Shown here piece after piece: positions 1-8,650 of a DNA stretch of 64,000 bases (position 1 is its first letter; every line of letters begins with the position of its first letter). Source of the DNA: a bacterium (GTDB lineage: Bacteria > Bacillota > Bacilli > Lactobacillales > Streptococcaceae); NCBI GenBank assembly GCA_905221085.1, contig CAJNBT010000006.1:62001-126000 (forward strand), given 5' to 3'. The notes below the pieces were generated by a model. The model was given only the letters and a program-made list of their open reading frames with translations. It was not told the DNA's origin and did no database searches. Position numbers and translations under genes: made by a program.

Positions 1-2190
1 CCGTCCTTCGCACCATAAACCTTGATAGTTGCCTTGTAGCTGTGAGTTCCATTTTGTTTCAAAAGGTCAAGAAGCTCTTTATCTGATTTGCCTTGAGTAC
101 CTGCCAAATCTACTTCGTAGAAGTAAAGACCTTTGCCTAATTTTTCTACTGGTGGAAGAGCTGGATTTTTAGCTGAGCCGTTGTCTGACCATGGAGCCTT
201 GTCTGAAGCTTTCAAGATAAGGCGAGTCAACATACCGTCACCAGCGAAGAGTTCGTATGGAATGACTTGGTTGACACCAGCTGTGAATGGGCCAGGGAAG
301 TTAGCCTTGTCCAAGTAAGTGGCTGGAACATCTACTATGTCTTTAGTATTGTTAGCCACACCTTTTTGCACTTCAGCTGGAGTGGTCAAACCATTCAAGT
401 TTACTGTCAAATCCTTAGTCGCTACAAGATTGCTCAAGTCTGCCTTGCCATCTTTTGCACCGTACACTTTAATAGTAGCTTTATAGCTTTGTGTACCGTT
501 TTGTTTCAAAAGGTCAAGAAGCTCTTTATCTGATTTGCCTTGAGTACCTGCCAAGTCCACTTCGTAGAAGTAGAGACCTTTGCCCAATTTTTCTACTGGT
601 GGGAGAGCAGGGTTTTTAGCTGAACCGTTATCTGACCATGGAGCTTTGTCGGATGCTTTCAAGATAAGGCGAGTCAACATACCGTCACCAGCGAAGAGTT
701 CGTATGGAATAACTTGGTTGACACCAGCTGTGAATGGACCAGGGAAGTTGGCTTTGTCCAAGTAAGTGGCTGGGACGTCTACTGTGTCTTTAGTGTTGTC
801 AGCCACGCCTTTTTGCACTTCAGCTGGGGTGGTCAAGCCATTCAAATTGATATTCAATTCTTTTGTCGCTACGAGATTGCTCAAATCAGCCTTGCCGTCT
901 TTTGCACCGTACACCTTGATAGTAGCTTTATAGCTTTGTGTACCATTTTGTTTCAAGAGGTCAAGAAGTTCTTTGTCAGATTTTCCTTGAGTACCTGCCA
1001 AGTCCACTTCGTAGAAGTAGAGTCCTTTGCCCAATTTCTCTACTGGTGGAAGGGCGGGATTTTTAGCTGAACCATTGTCTGACCATGGAGCCTTGTCTGA
1101 AGCTTTCAAAATCAAACGAGTTAACATACCGTCTCCGGCGAAGAATTCGTATGGAATAACTTGGTTAACACCAGCTGTGAATGGACCTGGGAAGTTAGCT
1201 TTATCTAGGTAAGTAGCTGGAACATCCACTGTGTCTTTAGTATTGTCAGCCACACCTTTTTGAACTTCAGCTGGAGTGGTCAAACCATTCAAGTTTACTG
1301 TCAAATCCTTAGTCGCTACAAGATTGCTCAAGTCTGCCTTGCCATCTTTTGCACCGTACACTTTAATAGTAGCTTTATAGCTTTGTGTACCGTTTTGTTT
1401 CAAAAGGTCAAGAAGCTCTTTATCTGATTTGCCTTGAGTACCTGCCAAGTCCACTTCGTAGAAGTAGAGACCTTTGCCCAATTTTTCTACTGGTGGGAGA
1501 GCAGGGTTTTTAGCTGAACCGTTATCTGACCATGGAGCTTTGTCGGATGCTTTCAAGATAAGACGAGTCAACATACCGTCACCAGCGAAGAATTCATATG
1601 GAATGACTTGGTTGACGCCGGCTGTGAATGGCCCTGGGAAGTTGGCTTTATCAAGGTAGCTAGCTGGAACATCTACTGTGTCTTTGGTGTTGTCAGCTAC
1701 ACCTTTTTGTACTTCAGCTGGGGTAGTTAAGCCATTCAAGTTGACATCCAATTCTTTTGTCGCTACAAGATTGCTCAAGTCTGCCTTACCATCTTTAGCA
1801 CCGTACACTTTGATGGTAGCTTTATAGCTTTGTGTACCATTTTGTTTCAAGAGGTCTAGAAGCTCTTTATCAGATTTACCTTGGGTACCTGCCAAATCTA
1901 CTTCGTAGAAGTAAAGACCTTTGCCTAATTTTTCTACTGGTGGAAGAGCTGGATTTTTTGCTGAACCGTTATCTGACCATGGAGCCTTGTCTGAGGCCTT
2001 CAAGATAAGGCGTGTTAACATACCATCACCAGCGAAGAATTCATATGGAATGACTTGGTTGACACCAGCTGTGAATGGGCCAGGGAAGTTAGCCTTGTCC
2101 AAGTAAGTGGCTGGGACGTCTACTGTGTCTTTGGTATTTTCGGCCACGCCTTTTTGGACTTCAGCTGGAGTGGTTGCTGGTTGAGCTTCA
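1..2190 (-). repeat. Tandem SSURE-coding repeats, 447-bp unit, about five copies visible
   Basis: The same landmark (coding for part of each SSURE unit) recurs at 133, 580, 1027, 1474 and 1921, exactly 447 bp apart, so each unit is 149 codons. The units are close but not identical. The block 369-668 is identical to 1263-1562, two units away, which suggests a recent two-unit exchange or duplication. Confidence 0.93.
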
Positions 2191-2618
2191 TTTGCTTCAC
2201 GGTCTTGTCCAGAAACTGTTGTCGCAGGTTTAACCGCATCTTCTGTTTCTTTCTTAGATTCTGGTTTTGCTTGCACTTCTTCTTTTGGCGCTACCACTTG
2301 GTCTTTATCAGCTACATTCACTTTTTCTGGAGAGCTCGTAGCATCCAAGCTTGCTTTAGGTATTGAGTCTACCTGTTCTGAAGGAAGAGCTGTATCAACT
2401 GCTTTCTTGAGAACCTCTGCTGGCAAGTCGCTCTTTTCACTCACCGAATCTGCGTCTGGCCCAACTTGAGCAGGGGTTGGATTGACCACATCAGCACGTA
2501 CAGAACTTGGTTGACCAACTAGGACAAAGAAGCCACTAGCCACAACAACTGAGGCAACACCGACACTAAGACGGCGAATAGACCAACGAGTATATCTTTG
2601 ATTTGGATTGAATTTCAT
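1..2618 (-). CDS. pavB: PavB/PfbB-type SSURE-repeat surface adhesin (5' part only)
   Basis: This is a surface protein of the PavB/PfbB family, which binds fibronectin and plasminogen. The reading frame is open from the ATG at 2618 to the window start, so about 872 residues are visible and the cell-wall anchor end is missing. The ATG follows a strong AAGGAG. The N-terminus has a YSIRK-type signal peptide (RWSIRRLSVGVASVVVASG), followed by a Pro/Glu/Ala-rich linker to about residue 145. After that come SSURE repeats of 149 residues, seen as a 447-bp periodicity in the DNA. The family usually ends in LPXTG, which cannot be checked here. The assignment rests on the repeats, the signal peptide and the position next to trkA/trkH, as in pneumococcus. 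Confidence 0.9.
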   Translation of the reverse strand, partial: MKFNPNQRYTRWSIRRLSVGVASVVVASGFFVLVGQPSSVRADVVNPTPAQVGPDADSVSEKSDLPAEVLKKAVDTALPSEQVDSIPKASLDATSSPEKVNVADKDQVVAPKEEVQAKPESKKETEDAVKPATTVSGQDREANEAQPATTPAEVQKGVAENTKDTVDVPATYLDKANFPGPFTAGVNQVIPYEFFAGDGMLTRLILKASDKAPWSDNGSAKNPALPPVEKLGKGLYFYEVDLAGTQGKSDKELLDLLKQNGTQSYKATIKVYGAKDGKADLSNLVATKELDVNLNGLTTPAEVQKGVADNTKDTVDVPASYLDKANFPGPFTAGVNQVIPYEFFAGDGMLTRLILKASDKAPWSDNGSAKNPALPPVEKLGKGLYFYEVDLAGTQGKSDKELLDLLKQNGTQSYKATIKVYGAKDGKADLSNLVATKDLTVNLNGLTTPAEVQKGVADNTKDTVDVPATYLDKANFPGPFTAGVNQVIPYEFFAGDGMLTRLILKASDKAPWSDNGSAKNPALPPVEKLGKGLYFYEVDLAGTQGKSDKELLDLLKQNGTQSYKATIKVYGAKDGKADLSNLVATKELNINLNGLTTPAEVQKGVADNTKDTVDVPATYLDKANFPGPFTAGVNQVIPYELFAGDGMLTRLILKASDKAPWSDNGSAKNPALPPVEKLGKGLYFYEVDLAGTQGKSDKELLDLLKQNGTQSYKATIKVYGAKDGKADLSNLVATKDLTVNLNGLTTPAEVQKGVANNTKDIVDVPATYLDKANFPGPFTAGVNQVIPYELFAGDGMLTRLILKASDKAPWSDNGSAKNPALPPVEKLGKGLYFYEVDLAGTQGKSDKELLDLLKQNGTHSYKATIKVYGAKD

Positions 2619-2682
2619 AGGATTCTCCTTAGAGTTTTTCTTTATTTGATGACTCTAGTATAATCTCCTAAAATTAAAAAGG

Positions 2683-2698
2683 ATTAAGAAAAAGTTAA
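2683..2698 (+). promoter_or_regulatory. Possible SaeR-like direct repeat upstream of pavB
   Basis: The sequence ATTAAGAAAAAGTTAA fits the SaeR-type pattern GTTAA-N6-GTTAA with one mismatch. It lies about 70 bp upstream of the pavB start. In pneumococcus pavB is reported to be controlled by TCS08, a SaeRS-like system; that this site is used here is inference. Confidence 0.3.
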
Positions 2699-2741
2699 AA
2701 TTTTTCTTAAATCTCTCTTATAAAATACTTATATTAATTTT

Positions 2742-3407
2742 TTACGAATTTAATTCTGCTAAGTCATCTAGATACTGGTTGTTAATGACCGCCAAGATAT
2801 AGGCATCTGCTTTCAAGAGGTCATTAGGACCAAACTGGACATCCAGCGGTGAATTTTCCTGTTCACGAAATCCTAGGACATTAAGGTTGTATTTGCCACG
2901 TAGATCTAGCTGGCTTAGGCTTTGACCAGCCCAGACACTAGGGATTTTCATCTCCACGATAGATACATTTTTATCTAATTGAAAGACATCAACATTGTTA
3001 TGAAAGAGAATGGTCTGCGCTAGAGACTGCCCCATTTCATACTCTGGCGAGATCACCGAATCGGCACCGATTTTTTCTAGTACCTTCTTGGCTGTCTGGC
3101 TCTTGACCTTGGCAATAACTCTTGGTACACCTAGACTCTTACAATGCATAACTGCAAGCACACTAGACTCCAAATTTTCCCCTGTTGCGACTACAACCGT
3201 GTCACAGGTATCAATCCCTGCAGTTCTGAGGAGTTCCTCATCTGTGATATCACCAACAACTCCACGCGCCAAAACAGGCTCAAATTGATTGATGTGCTCT
3301 GCGTGGTCATCAATAGCAATGATATTCATATCTTGCTTGGCGAGGGCCGTCAGGACACTACTCCCGAAAATCCCCAAGCCTAAAATTCCAATCGTACGAT
3401 CTGACAT
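2742..3407 (-). CDS. trkA: Potassium uptake regulatory subunit, TrkA/KtrA family
   Basis: This is the cytosolic gating subunit of a K+ channel-type transporter. An RCK_N Rossmann domain starts at residue 5 with the nucleotide-binding motif GLGIFG, and the second half is an RCK_C domain. The 221-residue length is normal for the family; streptococcal homologues bind c-di-AMP in RCK_C. The start at 3407 was chosen over the upstream in-frame codon at 3428 because GGAAG lies at proper spacing before it and the extra residues would overlap the previous gene. It follows the membrane subunit by 13 bp, so the two form one operon. It is not clear from the sequence whether to name it ktrA or trkA. Confidence 0.9.
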   Translation of the reverse strand: MSDRTIGILGLGIFGSSVLTALAKQDMNIIAIDDHAEHINQFEPVLARGVVGDITDEELLRTAGIDTCDTVVVATGENLESSVLAVMHCKSLGVPRVIAKVKSQTAKKVLEKIGADSVISPEYEMGQSLAQTILFHNNVDVFQLDKNVSIVEMKIPSVWAGQSLSQLDLRGKYNLNVLGFREQENSPLDVQFGPNDLLKADAYILAVINNQYLDDLAELNS

Positions 3408-3420
3408 CGTTCTTCCTTTC

Positions 3421-4800
3421 TTATCCAATGCTAATATCTGCCTTCATATACTGAATCAAATCTTTCTTATCAGGCTGGTAATCCGCTAGACTAACCAGCA
3501 AGGTCAAGGGACCGATACGGCCGATAAACATGAGCACCATGACAATGCTAAGAGCTAGCTTGCCCAATTCTGGTGTCAGATTTGCCGTTACCCCAACTGT
3601 CGCAAGAGCTGAAATGGTCTCAAACATGAGGTAGATAAATCGCGGTGTTCCTTCTGCTGTAATTCCCAACAACATCAAGCCCAATAAGAAGGTCATCAAA
3701 AAGATAATGAAGACACTAAAGGATTTTTGGACTGTTCGAGCCTCAATGGTTCTCTGCGCAACATTGGCATGAGGCAAGCCCAGCAATTCACTACGCGCAA
3801 AGACTAATAAGACAAAGAAAGTCGTAATCTTGAGCCCCCCAGCCGTCCCGCCAGGAGCCCCACCGAGAAACATCTGTAGGATATAGATAAACAAGGTCAC
3901 AGGCCGAGCTTGGGTATAGTCAATAGAAGCAAAACCAGCTGTTCTCATACTGACGGTTTGGAAAAAGCTGACTAGCACTTTCTCTGGAACACTAAGATTG
4001 CCAATTGTGCCTGGATTGTGCCACTCCGTAAAGAGTGTAGCTACTGTCCCAAACAGCAAAATCCCTGCAGTCAAAAAGAGGACCAGCTTGGTGTGGAAAC
4101 GCAGACGACGTTTTTTCTTCTTGTCAAACTGGGTTGCCAAGTCAAACCAGACCATAAAGCCAAGACCACCTGTGATAATCAAGCCAGCAATGACCAGATT
4201 GATCAAGGGATCGGTCTGAAAAGCCACTAAACTGCTACTGCCGAAATTATCAAAACCAGCATTACAAAAGGCTGAAATAGCTAAGAAGATAGAGGTAAAC
4301 ATGCCCCGTCCCCAGCCGAACTCAGGAATAAAACGGAAACTTAACAGAAAGGCACCCAAGCCCTCCACCAGAAAAGTCGTCAAAAAGATGGACCGTATAA
4401 AAGCCCTCAACGACCGAGTCTCCCCGTAACTGAAGCTCTCCTGAATGGTTTCACGACTGCGAAGACTAAGCTTCTGCTTCCCCTGAATATAAAAGACCCC
4501 GATAAAGGTCATGAGCCCCAGACCACCAATCTGTATCAAGAGCATACAAATCAACTGACCCCAGACATTATAGGCAGTAGCCACTGGTTGCGTAAAAAGG
4601 CCGGTCACACAGACCATAGAAACCGTCGTAAAGAGATGGTCAAAATAAGTAGCCTGCGAACCACTTGCCTGAACAAAAGGTAAGCTCAAAAGGAGAGAGC
4701 CTATAAAAATAACTCCAGCGAAACTTAAAAAAATCCGACGTGCTGGCGAAAGTCCACCAAAGACTCTTTCAAGTTTTTTCACAAATAATTTGAATAACAT
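3421..4800 (-). CDS. trkH: Potassium uptake membrane subunit, TrkH/KtrB family
   Basis: This 459-residue integral membrane protein forms the K+ translocating pore. It shows the repeated membrane-pore-membrane layout of the superfamily, with the filter-like glycines visible in segments such as MVCVTGLFT, NAGFDNFG, RTAGF and ATVGVT. It is read with the downstream trkA-like regulatory subunit. The start codon lies close to the N-terminal basic segment VKKLERVFGGLSPARR, typical for this family, although its ribosome binding site is weak. K+ uptake of this type is important in osmotic adaptation. I am confident of the family, less so of Trk versus Ktr naming. Confidence 0.9.
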   Translation of the reverse strand: MLFKLFVKKLERVFGGLSPARRIFLSFAGVIFIGSLLLSLPFVQASGSQATYFDHLFTTVSMVCVTGLFTQPVATAYNVWGQLICMLLIQIGGLGLMTFIGVFYIQGKQKLSLRSRETIQESFSYGETRSLRAFIRSIFLTTFLVEGLGAFLLSFRFIPEFGWGRGMFTSIFLAISAFCNAGFDNFGSSSLVAFQTDPLINLVIAGLIITGGLGFMVWFDLATQFDKKKKRRLRFHTKLVLFLTAGILLFGTVATLFTEWHNPGTIGNLSVPEKVLVSFFQTVSMRTAGFASIDYTQARPVTLFIYILQMFLGGAPGGTAGGLKITTFFVLLVFARSELLGLPHANVAQRTIEARTVQKSFSVFIIFLMTFLLGLMLLGITAEGTPRFIYLMFETISALATVGVTANLTPELGKLALSIVMVLMFIGRIGPLTLLVSLADYQPDKKDLIQYMKADISIG

Positions 4801-4833
4801 ACATCCATTGTACCATAAAAAGTAGGAGAGGAG

Positions 4834-5598
4834 TTAGATCTGAAAGGCTATCTCAAGACAGAGTTCCAAGGCCTTCTCGAAAGCTTCTGAACCCCAGTCA
4901 CGACTATCGTACTGGTCCAAGTCTGCTAAGGAATCAGCTGTGAACAACAACTCTCCCCAGAGAACGCCACGCAGTTGGGCTACTGCCGCAAGTGCAGAAC
5001 ACTCCATCTCCACAACAGCACAGCCTTCTTCCTTGCGATAAGCCACCTTTTCAGCCGTTTCTCGGTAAAAACCGTCTGTCGTCCAGGTCATGACTTCTTC
5101 ATAAGGAATTCCTCTAGCTTCCAAAACTCGCTCAATAGCAGCAATAGCCTCTGGCTGAATTTCCATATAACGAGAAGGTGCCACATAGTGATAACTAGCT
5201 CCTTCATCTCGTAGAGCGCGAGCAGGGACTAGAAAGGCGTTTTCTTCTATATCAGCCAGCACACCACAGGTTCCGGTTGAAATAATCTGCTCCACACCAT
5301 AGCCAATCAACCAATCCATAAACTGGGCCGCTGGAGCAGAACCCACGGGCGCCTGGGTCAGACAAATCTCCTCGCCCTTGTAGTTCACGACATAGACTGG
5401 ATAGGTTTTGGTGGCAGAAACGAACTCACCGACACAATCCGCCCCTACTTCCTGAGCATAGCGGTCAATCTCCTCTTCCAAAAATGCATAGATGCACTTC
5501 TTTGGTAACTTTAAATCCAAGCCTTCATGATTCGGCATAATGACTGCCTCAGGATTATCATCAAACTCTAAAATAGGAATAGCGTGTTTTTGAATCAT
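4834..5598 (-). CDS. Nucleoside phosphorylase (PNP/UDP superfamily)
   Basis: This 254-residue protein has the layout of the hexameric nucleoside phosphorylase / nucleosidase superfamily. Visible hallmarks are the glycine-rich stretch IGYGVEQIISTGTCGVL in the middle and the C-terminal VVEMECSALAAVA, which contains the Met-Glu pair that contacts the ribose. The usual final aspartate region is seen as LLFTADSLAD. The likely reaction is phosphorolysis of a nucleoside in salvage; whether the base is uracil or a purine cannot be told. The GGAG before ATG 5598 supports the start. It stands 34 bp upstream of trkH and could be co-transcribed. Confidence 0.8.
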   Translation of the reverse strand: MIQKHAIPILEFDDNPEAVIMPNHEGLDLKLPKKCIYAFLEEEIDRYAQEVGADCVGEFVSATKTYPVYVVNYKGEEICLTQAPVGSAPAAQFMDWLIGYGVEQIISTGTCGVLADIEENAFLVPARALRDEGASYHYVAPSRYMEIQPEAIAAIERVLEARGIPYEEVMTWTTDGFYRETAEKVAYRKEEGCAVVEMECSALAAVAQLRGVLWGELLFTADSLADLDQYDSRDWGSEAFEKALELCLEIAFQI

Positions 5599-5723
5599 AG
5601 AATACCTCCTCTAATTTTGTACTATTGTATCAAAAGCGGACCGAATGTCAAGGAGGAAGCTGAGGAACCGAGGAGAAAAACAATACAATCGCAACCAATC
5701 TCCACCAAGTCAAAACAACTTGC

Positions 5724-5771
5724 TTGACAAAAGCTTGACTTCATGGTTTAATATACCCCATAAGGGTATAT
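5724..5771 (+). promoter_or_regulatory. Promoter with CstR-type operator for the persulfide operon
   Basis: A -35 TTGACA (5724-5729) and a -10 TTTAAT (5747-5752) stand 17 bp apart. They are followed by the palindrome ATACCCCATAAGGGTAT inside 5751-5771, which overlaps the start region and ends just before the GGAGG of the first gene. ATACCC...GGGTAT is the operator type of CsoR/CstR-family repressors. The cstR-like gene 2.5 kb away is the likely repressor. Confidence 0.72.
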
Positions 5772-5783
5772 TTGGAGGTGCCT

Positions 5784-6089
5784 ATGTTTCACTTATTTAC
5801 AAAAATTGACAGTATTTCTACCAGCGAGTTAGAAGCTAAACTCAAGGAACCAATTCAGCTACTGGATGTTCGGACGCCGATGGAATTTCGTAGAGGTCAT
5901 ATCAAAAATGCCAAAAATGTTCCTCTGACCGAAATTGGTTCCTACACACCAACAACAAAAGAAACACTTTATGTCATTTGTCATTCTGGTGTGCGTAGTA
6001 AGATGGCTGCTAAAAAGCTAAAGAAAAAAGGATACGATGTCATCAATGTCCGAGGTGGTATGAGCGCTTGGACAGGAAAAATCATCTAG
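5784..6089 (+). CDS. Single-domain rhodanese (sulfurtransferase)
   Basis: This 101-residue rhodanese domain would move sulfane sulfur as a cysteine persulfide. The active-site loop is CHSGVRS with the catalytic Cys at residue 66, and the usual LLDVRTPMEFRRGHI motif precedes it. The start at ATG 5784, seven bases after GGAGG, is preferred to the upstream in-frame TTG, which lies inside the operator. It is the first gene of a three-gene operon with a CoA-disulfide-reductase/rhodanese fusion and another rhodanese. Control by persulfide sensing is inferred from the operator and the nearby CstR-like gene. Confidence 0.88.
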   Translation: MFHLFTKIDSISTSELEAKLKEPIQLLDVRTPMEFRRGHIKNAKNVPLTEIGSYTPTTKETLYVICHSGVRSKMAAKKLKKKGYDVINVRGGMSAWTGKII

Positions 6090-6109
6090 AAGCATAAAGG
6101 AGAAAATCA

Positions 6110-7765
6110 ATGAAAATTATCATTGTCGGGGGAGTTGCAGGCGGAATGTCAGCAGCAACCCGTCTCAGACGTCTCATGGAAGACGCTGAAATCACTATTT
6201 TTGAGAAAGGTCCCTTTGTTTCCTTTGCAAACTGCGGGCTTCCTTACTATGTTTCAGGAGAAATTGCAAACCGTGATAGTTTATTGGTCCAAACTCCTGA
6301 AAGTCTCAAAGCACGCTTTAATCTGGATGTTCGTCCTTTTCATGAGGTCATCAGCATTTCCCCAGCAGAGCACATTGTGACCGTACGCCATGATGGACAG
6401 GAATTCACAGAAAGCTACGACAAGTTGATTCTCTCTCCAGGAGCTAAACCATTTGTTCCTGCCATTGAGGGTTTGGCAGAAACTAAGAATACCTACACGC
6501 TTCGCAACGTTCCCGATCTCGATGAAATTATGGCAGCCTTGGACAATCATCCAAAAGAAGCTGTCGTTATCGGTGCAGGTTTTATCGGGCTTGAAATGGC
6601 TGAAAACCTAGCGAAACGGGGATTGCAAGTTACTATCGTGGAGAAAGCACCCCATGTCTTGCCGCCATTAGATCAGGAAATGGCAGCCTTTGTCCAAGCA
6701 GAATTGGTCAAAAATGGCGTTCGCGTCATCACTTCTCAGTCTGCGGTTCGATTTGAAGACCAAGGAAATATCATCGTTCTAGAAAATGGTCAAAAGATTG
6801 CTTCTGACCTCACCATTCTTTCTGTCGGTGTTGAACCTGAAAACGGACTGGCTAAATCTGCGGGGATTGAACTGGGACTTAGAGATGGAATCCTGGTCGA
6901 TGAACGTTACGAAACCAGTCAAAAAGATATCTTTGCAGTTGGGGATGCCATCGTCGTCAAGCAAGAGATTACAGGCCAAGATGCTCTCATCTCTCTCGCT
7001 TCTCCTGCCAATCGTCAGGGACGCCAAGTGGCAGACGTCATCGCAGGACTCGGGCGTACAAACAAGGGCAGTATCGGCACTGCTATCGTTCGTGCCTTTG
7101 ATATGACAGCTGCTTCGACTGGTCTCAGCGAACGTATCCTTAGCAGGAATCAGTTTCCTTACAAGTCCCTTCATGTCAGCGGTAAAGACCACGCTGGTTA
7201 TTATCCAGGCGCTACTGATATGACCTTGAAGCTCCTCTTTGACCCAACCACTGGAAAAATCTACGGTGCCCAAGGAGTTGGGAAGAAAGGTGTTGACAAG
7301 CGAATCGATATCCTAGCAACTGCTATCAAGGGAAATCTCACCGTCTTTGACTTGCCAGAATTGGAGTTCACCTATGCGCCACCATTTGGTTCTGCCAAGG
7401 ATCCCGTCAATATGCTAGGCTACGCAGCCTTGAATCTTATCGAAGGTCTCAGTGACAATGTTCAATGGTACCAGCTCGAAGACGAACTAGCTGCTGGAAA
7501 GAAATTCCTTGATGTACGGACAAGTGGCGAATTTCAGAGTGGTCGACTCAAAGTCGATACCATCCACATCCCCCTAAACGAACTACGGGAACGCTTGGAC
7601 GAACTGGACAAGAACCAAGCCTACATCGTTAGCTGCCACAGTGGTTTGCGCAGCTATATCGCAGAGCGTATCCTAAAACAAGCAGGATTTACCGTCCAAA
7701 ACCTTGACGGCGCTTATTCACTATACAAAATGGCTAAGCCAGAAGGAGTAGAATATGGAAACTAA
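6110..7765 (+). CDS. CoA-disulfide/persulfide reductase with C-terminal rhodanese domain
   Basis: This 551-residue flavoprotein of the pyridine nucleotide-disulfide reductase family begins with the FAD motif VGGVAGGMSAA. Its single redox cysteine is Cys42 in FANCGLPYY, the pattern of CoA-disulfide reductases and NADH-dependent persulfide reductases. A second Rossmann motif (GAGFIGLEMAE) binds the NAD(P)H. From about residue 460 a rhodanese domain follows, with active loop CHSGLRS. The fusion links persulfide reduction to sulfur transfer. It lies 20 bp after the first rhodanese and overlaps the third gene by 11 bp, so translation is probably coupled. The precise substrate (CoA-SSH, polysulfide or CoA disulfide) is not decided by sequence. 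Confidence 0.9.
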   Translation: MKIIIVGGVAGGMSAATRLRRLMEDAEITIFEKGPFVSFANCGLPYYVSGEIANRDSLLVQTPESLKARFNLDVRPFHEVISISPAEHIVTVRHDGQEFTESYDKLILSPGAKPFVPAIEGLAETKNTYTLRNVPDLDEIMAALDNHPKEAVVIGAGFIGLEMAENLAKRGLQVTIVEKAPHVLPPLDQEMAAFVQAELVKNGVRVITSQSAVRFEDQGNIIVLENGQKIASDLTILSVGVEPENGLAKSAGIELGLRDGILVDERYETSQKDIFAVGDAIVVKQEITGQDALISLASPANRQGRQVADVIAGLGRTNKGSIGTAIVRAFDMTAASTGLSERILSRNQFPYKSLHVSGKDHAGYYPGATDMTLKLLFDPTTGKIYGAQGVGKKGVDKRIDILATAIKGNLTVFDLPELEFTYAPPFGSAKDPVNMLGYAALNLIEGLSDNVQWYQLEDELAAGKKFLDVRTSGEFQSGRLKVDTIHIPLNELRERLDELDKNQAYIVSCHSGLRSYIAERILKQAGFTVQNLDGAYSLYKMAKPEGVEYGN

Positions 7766-8051
7766 TATCAGCATGGCTGACTTTTATGAAAAATATCAAA
7801 ATGAAAATCTAGAGCTTATCGATGTCCGTGAAGTACATGAATTCCAAGCAGGACATGCACCAGGTGCCAAAAATCTTCCGTTAAGTACCTTGGAACAAGG
7901 ATACAAAGAACTCAAACCTGACCATGAATACCATGTCATCTGTCAAGGTGGAGTGCGTTCTGCCTCTGCCTGCCAATTTCTCAGCGCACAAGGCCTCACC
8001 GTTATCAATGTAGAAGGTGGCATGAATGCTTGGCCTGGTCAAGTAGAATAA
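7755..8051 (+). CDS. Single-domain rhodanese
   Basis: This is a second stand-alone rhodanese of 98 residues. The loop CQGGVRS places the catalytic cysteine at residue 63, and the LIDVREVHEFQAGHAPGA motif is intact. Its ATG is inside the 3' end of the reductase gene, which makes it the last member of the operon. A hairpin terminator follows 57 bp downstream. The loop differs from that of the first rhodanese (CQGGVRS versus CHSGVRS), so the two may accept sulfur from different donors; this is inference. Confidence 0.88.
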   Translation: METNISMADFYEKYQNENLELIDVREVHEFQAGHAPGAKNLPLSTLEQGYKELKPDHEYHVICQGGVRSASACQFLSAQGLTVINVEGGMNAWPGQVE

Positions 8052-8107
8052 TCAAAAGGAGCTGGGCAAAAACTCAATTTCAGGAGAAAGTGAAGTAAAT
8101 TTCCCCA

Positions 8108-8163
8108 CAATAAAACGCATACTATCAAGTTTTTCAACACCTGATAGTATGCATTTTTTTTAA
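8108..8163 (+). terminator. Hairpin terminator within a small dispersed repeat
   Basis: The inverted repeat CGCATACTATCA / TGATAGTATGCA is followed by a run of T and closes the rhodanese operon. The same element recurs at 9592-9700 after galM. Confidence 0.75.
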
Positions 8164-8243
8164 TTTTAAAGATTTTTTACAACTTCTTTTGACTCACATT
8201 AAACTATTCTAATAGTAAATAGACTTTTGCAACTCTCATCTCT

Positions 8244-8501
8244 TTATTTCCGTTTAATCAAGTATCGGATAGCCTTTTCTAGACGTTCCTTTTGAGCTTC
8301 AGGATCGTCTAACGGCTGATTAATACATTCAGTAAGGTTTTCGGTAATTATCATCTCAATCACGCGCTCTACACTAGATTTCACGGCTGTCAGTTGCGTC
8401 ACAATATCAGCACAGTCACGATCCTCTTCAATCATCTTTTGAATCCCACGCAACTGGCCCTCTGAACGTTTCAGACGAGTGATATACTTTGAGTTTGTCA
8501 T
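8244..8501 (-). CDS. cstR: CsoR/FrmR-family repressor, CstR-like persulfide sensor
   Basis: This 85-residue all-helical DNA-binding protein belongs to the CsoR/RcnR/FrmR family (RLKRSEGQLRGIQKMIEEDRDC). The two conserved cysteines are at 30 and 59. The His found four residues before the second Cys in copper-binding CsoR is an Asn here. A two-cysteine set without that His is the CstR pattern, which senses persulfides by Cys-Cys crosslinking. The gene converges on the rhodanese operon, whose promoter holds a matching operator. It has its own consensus promoter. Persulfide sensing is well supported by residues and context but not proven. Confidence 0.85.
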   Translation of the reverse strand: MTNSKYITRLKRSEGQLRGIQKMIEEDRDCADIVTQLTAVKSSVERVIEMIITENLTECINQPLDDPEAQKERLEKAIRYLIKRK

Positions 8502-8528
8502 TTCTTTTTCCTTGCTCGATTTTTCTTC

Positions 8529-8557
8529 ATTATATCTCTAATCAGCTTCTTTGTCAA
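8529..8557 (-). promoter_or_regulatory. Consensus promoter of the cstR-like gene
   Basis: On the minus strand TTGACA and TATAAT are separated by exactly 17 bp, a full sigma-70 type consensus. No ATACCC-type operator is seen here, so the repressor gene is probably not autoregulated through that site. Confidence 0.8.
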
Positions 8558-8650
8558 AATTCTCGCCCATCCGTCTCACACAGTTCTGTTACCAAAGACT
8601 TTTCAAAAGGTAAACTAGCCATGCTGATAACTTGATAGAAATTCCTAGTT

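Noticed and set aside
133..2366. Five plus-strand open frames of 61 codons repeated every 447 bp
   Set aside because: They are antisense shadows of the SSURE repeats in pavB; the repeated protein is only a by-product of the DNA repeat.
6779..7273. 164-codon minus-strand frame inside the CoA-disulfide reductase gene
   Set aside because: Completely antisense to a well-conserved enzyme, with no ribosome binding site or family match.
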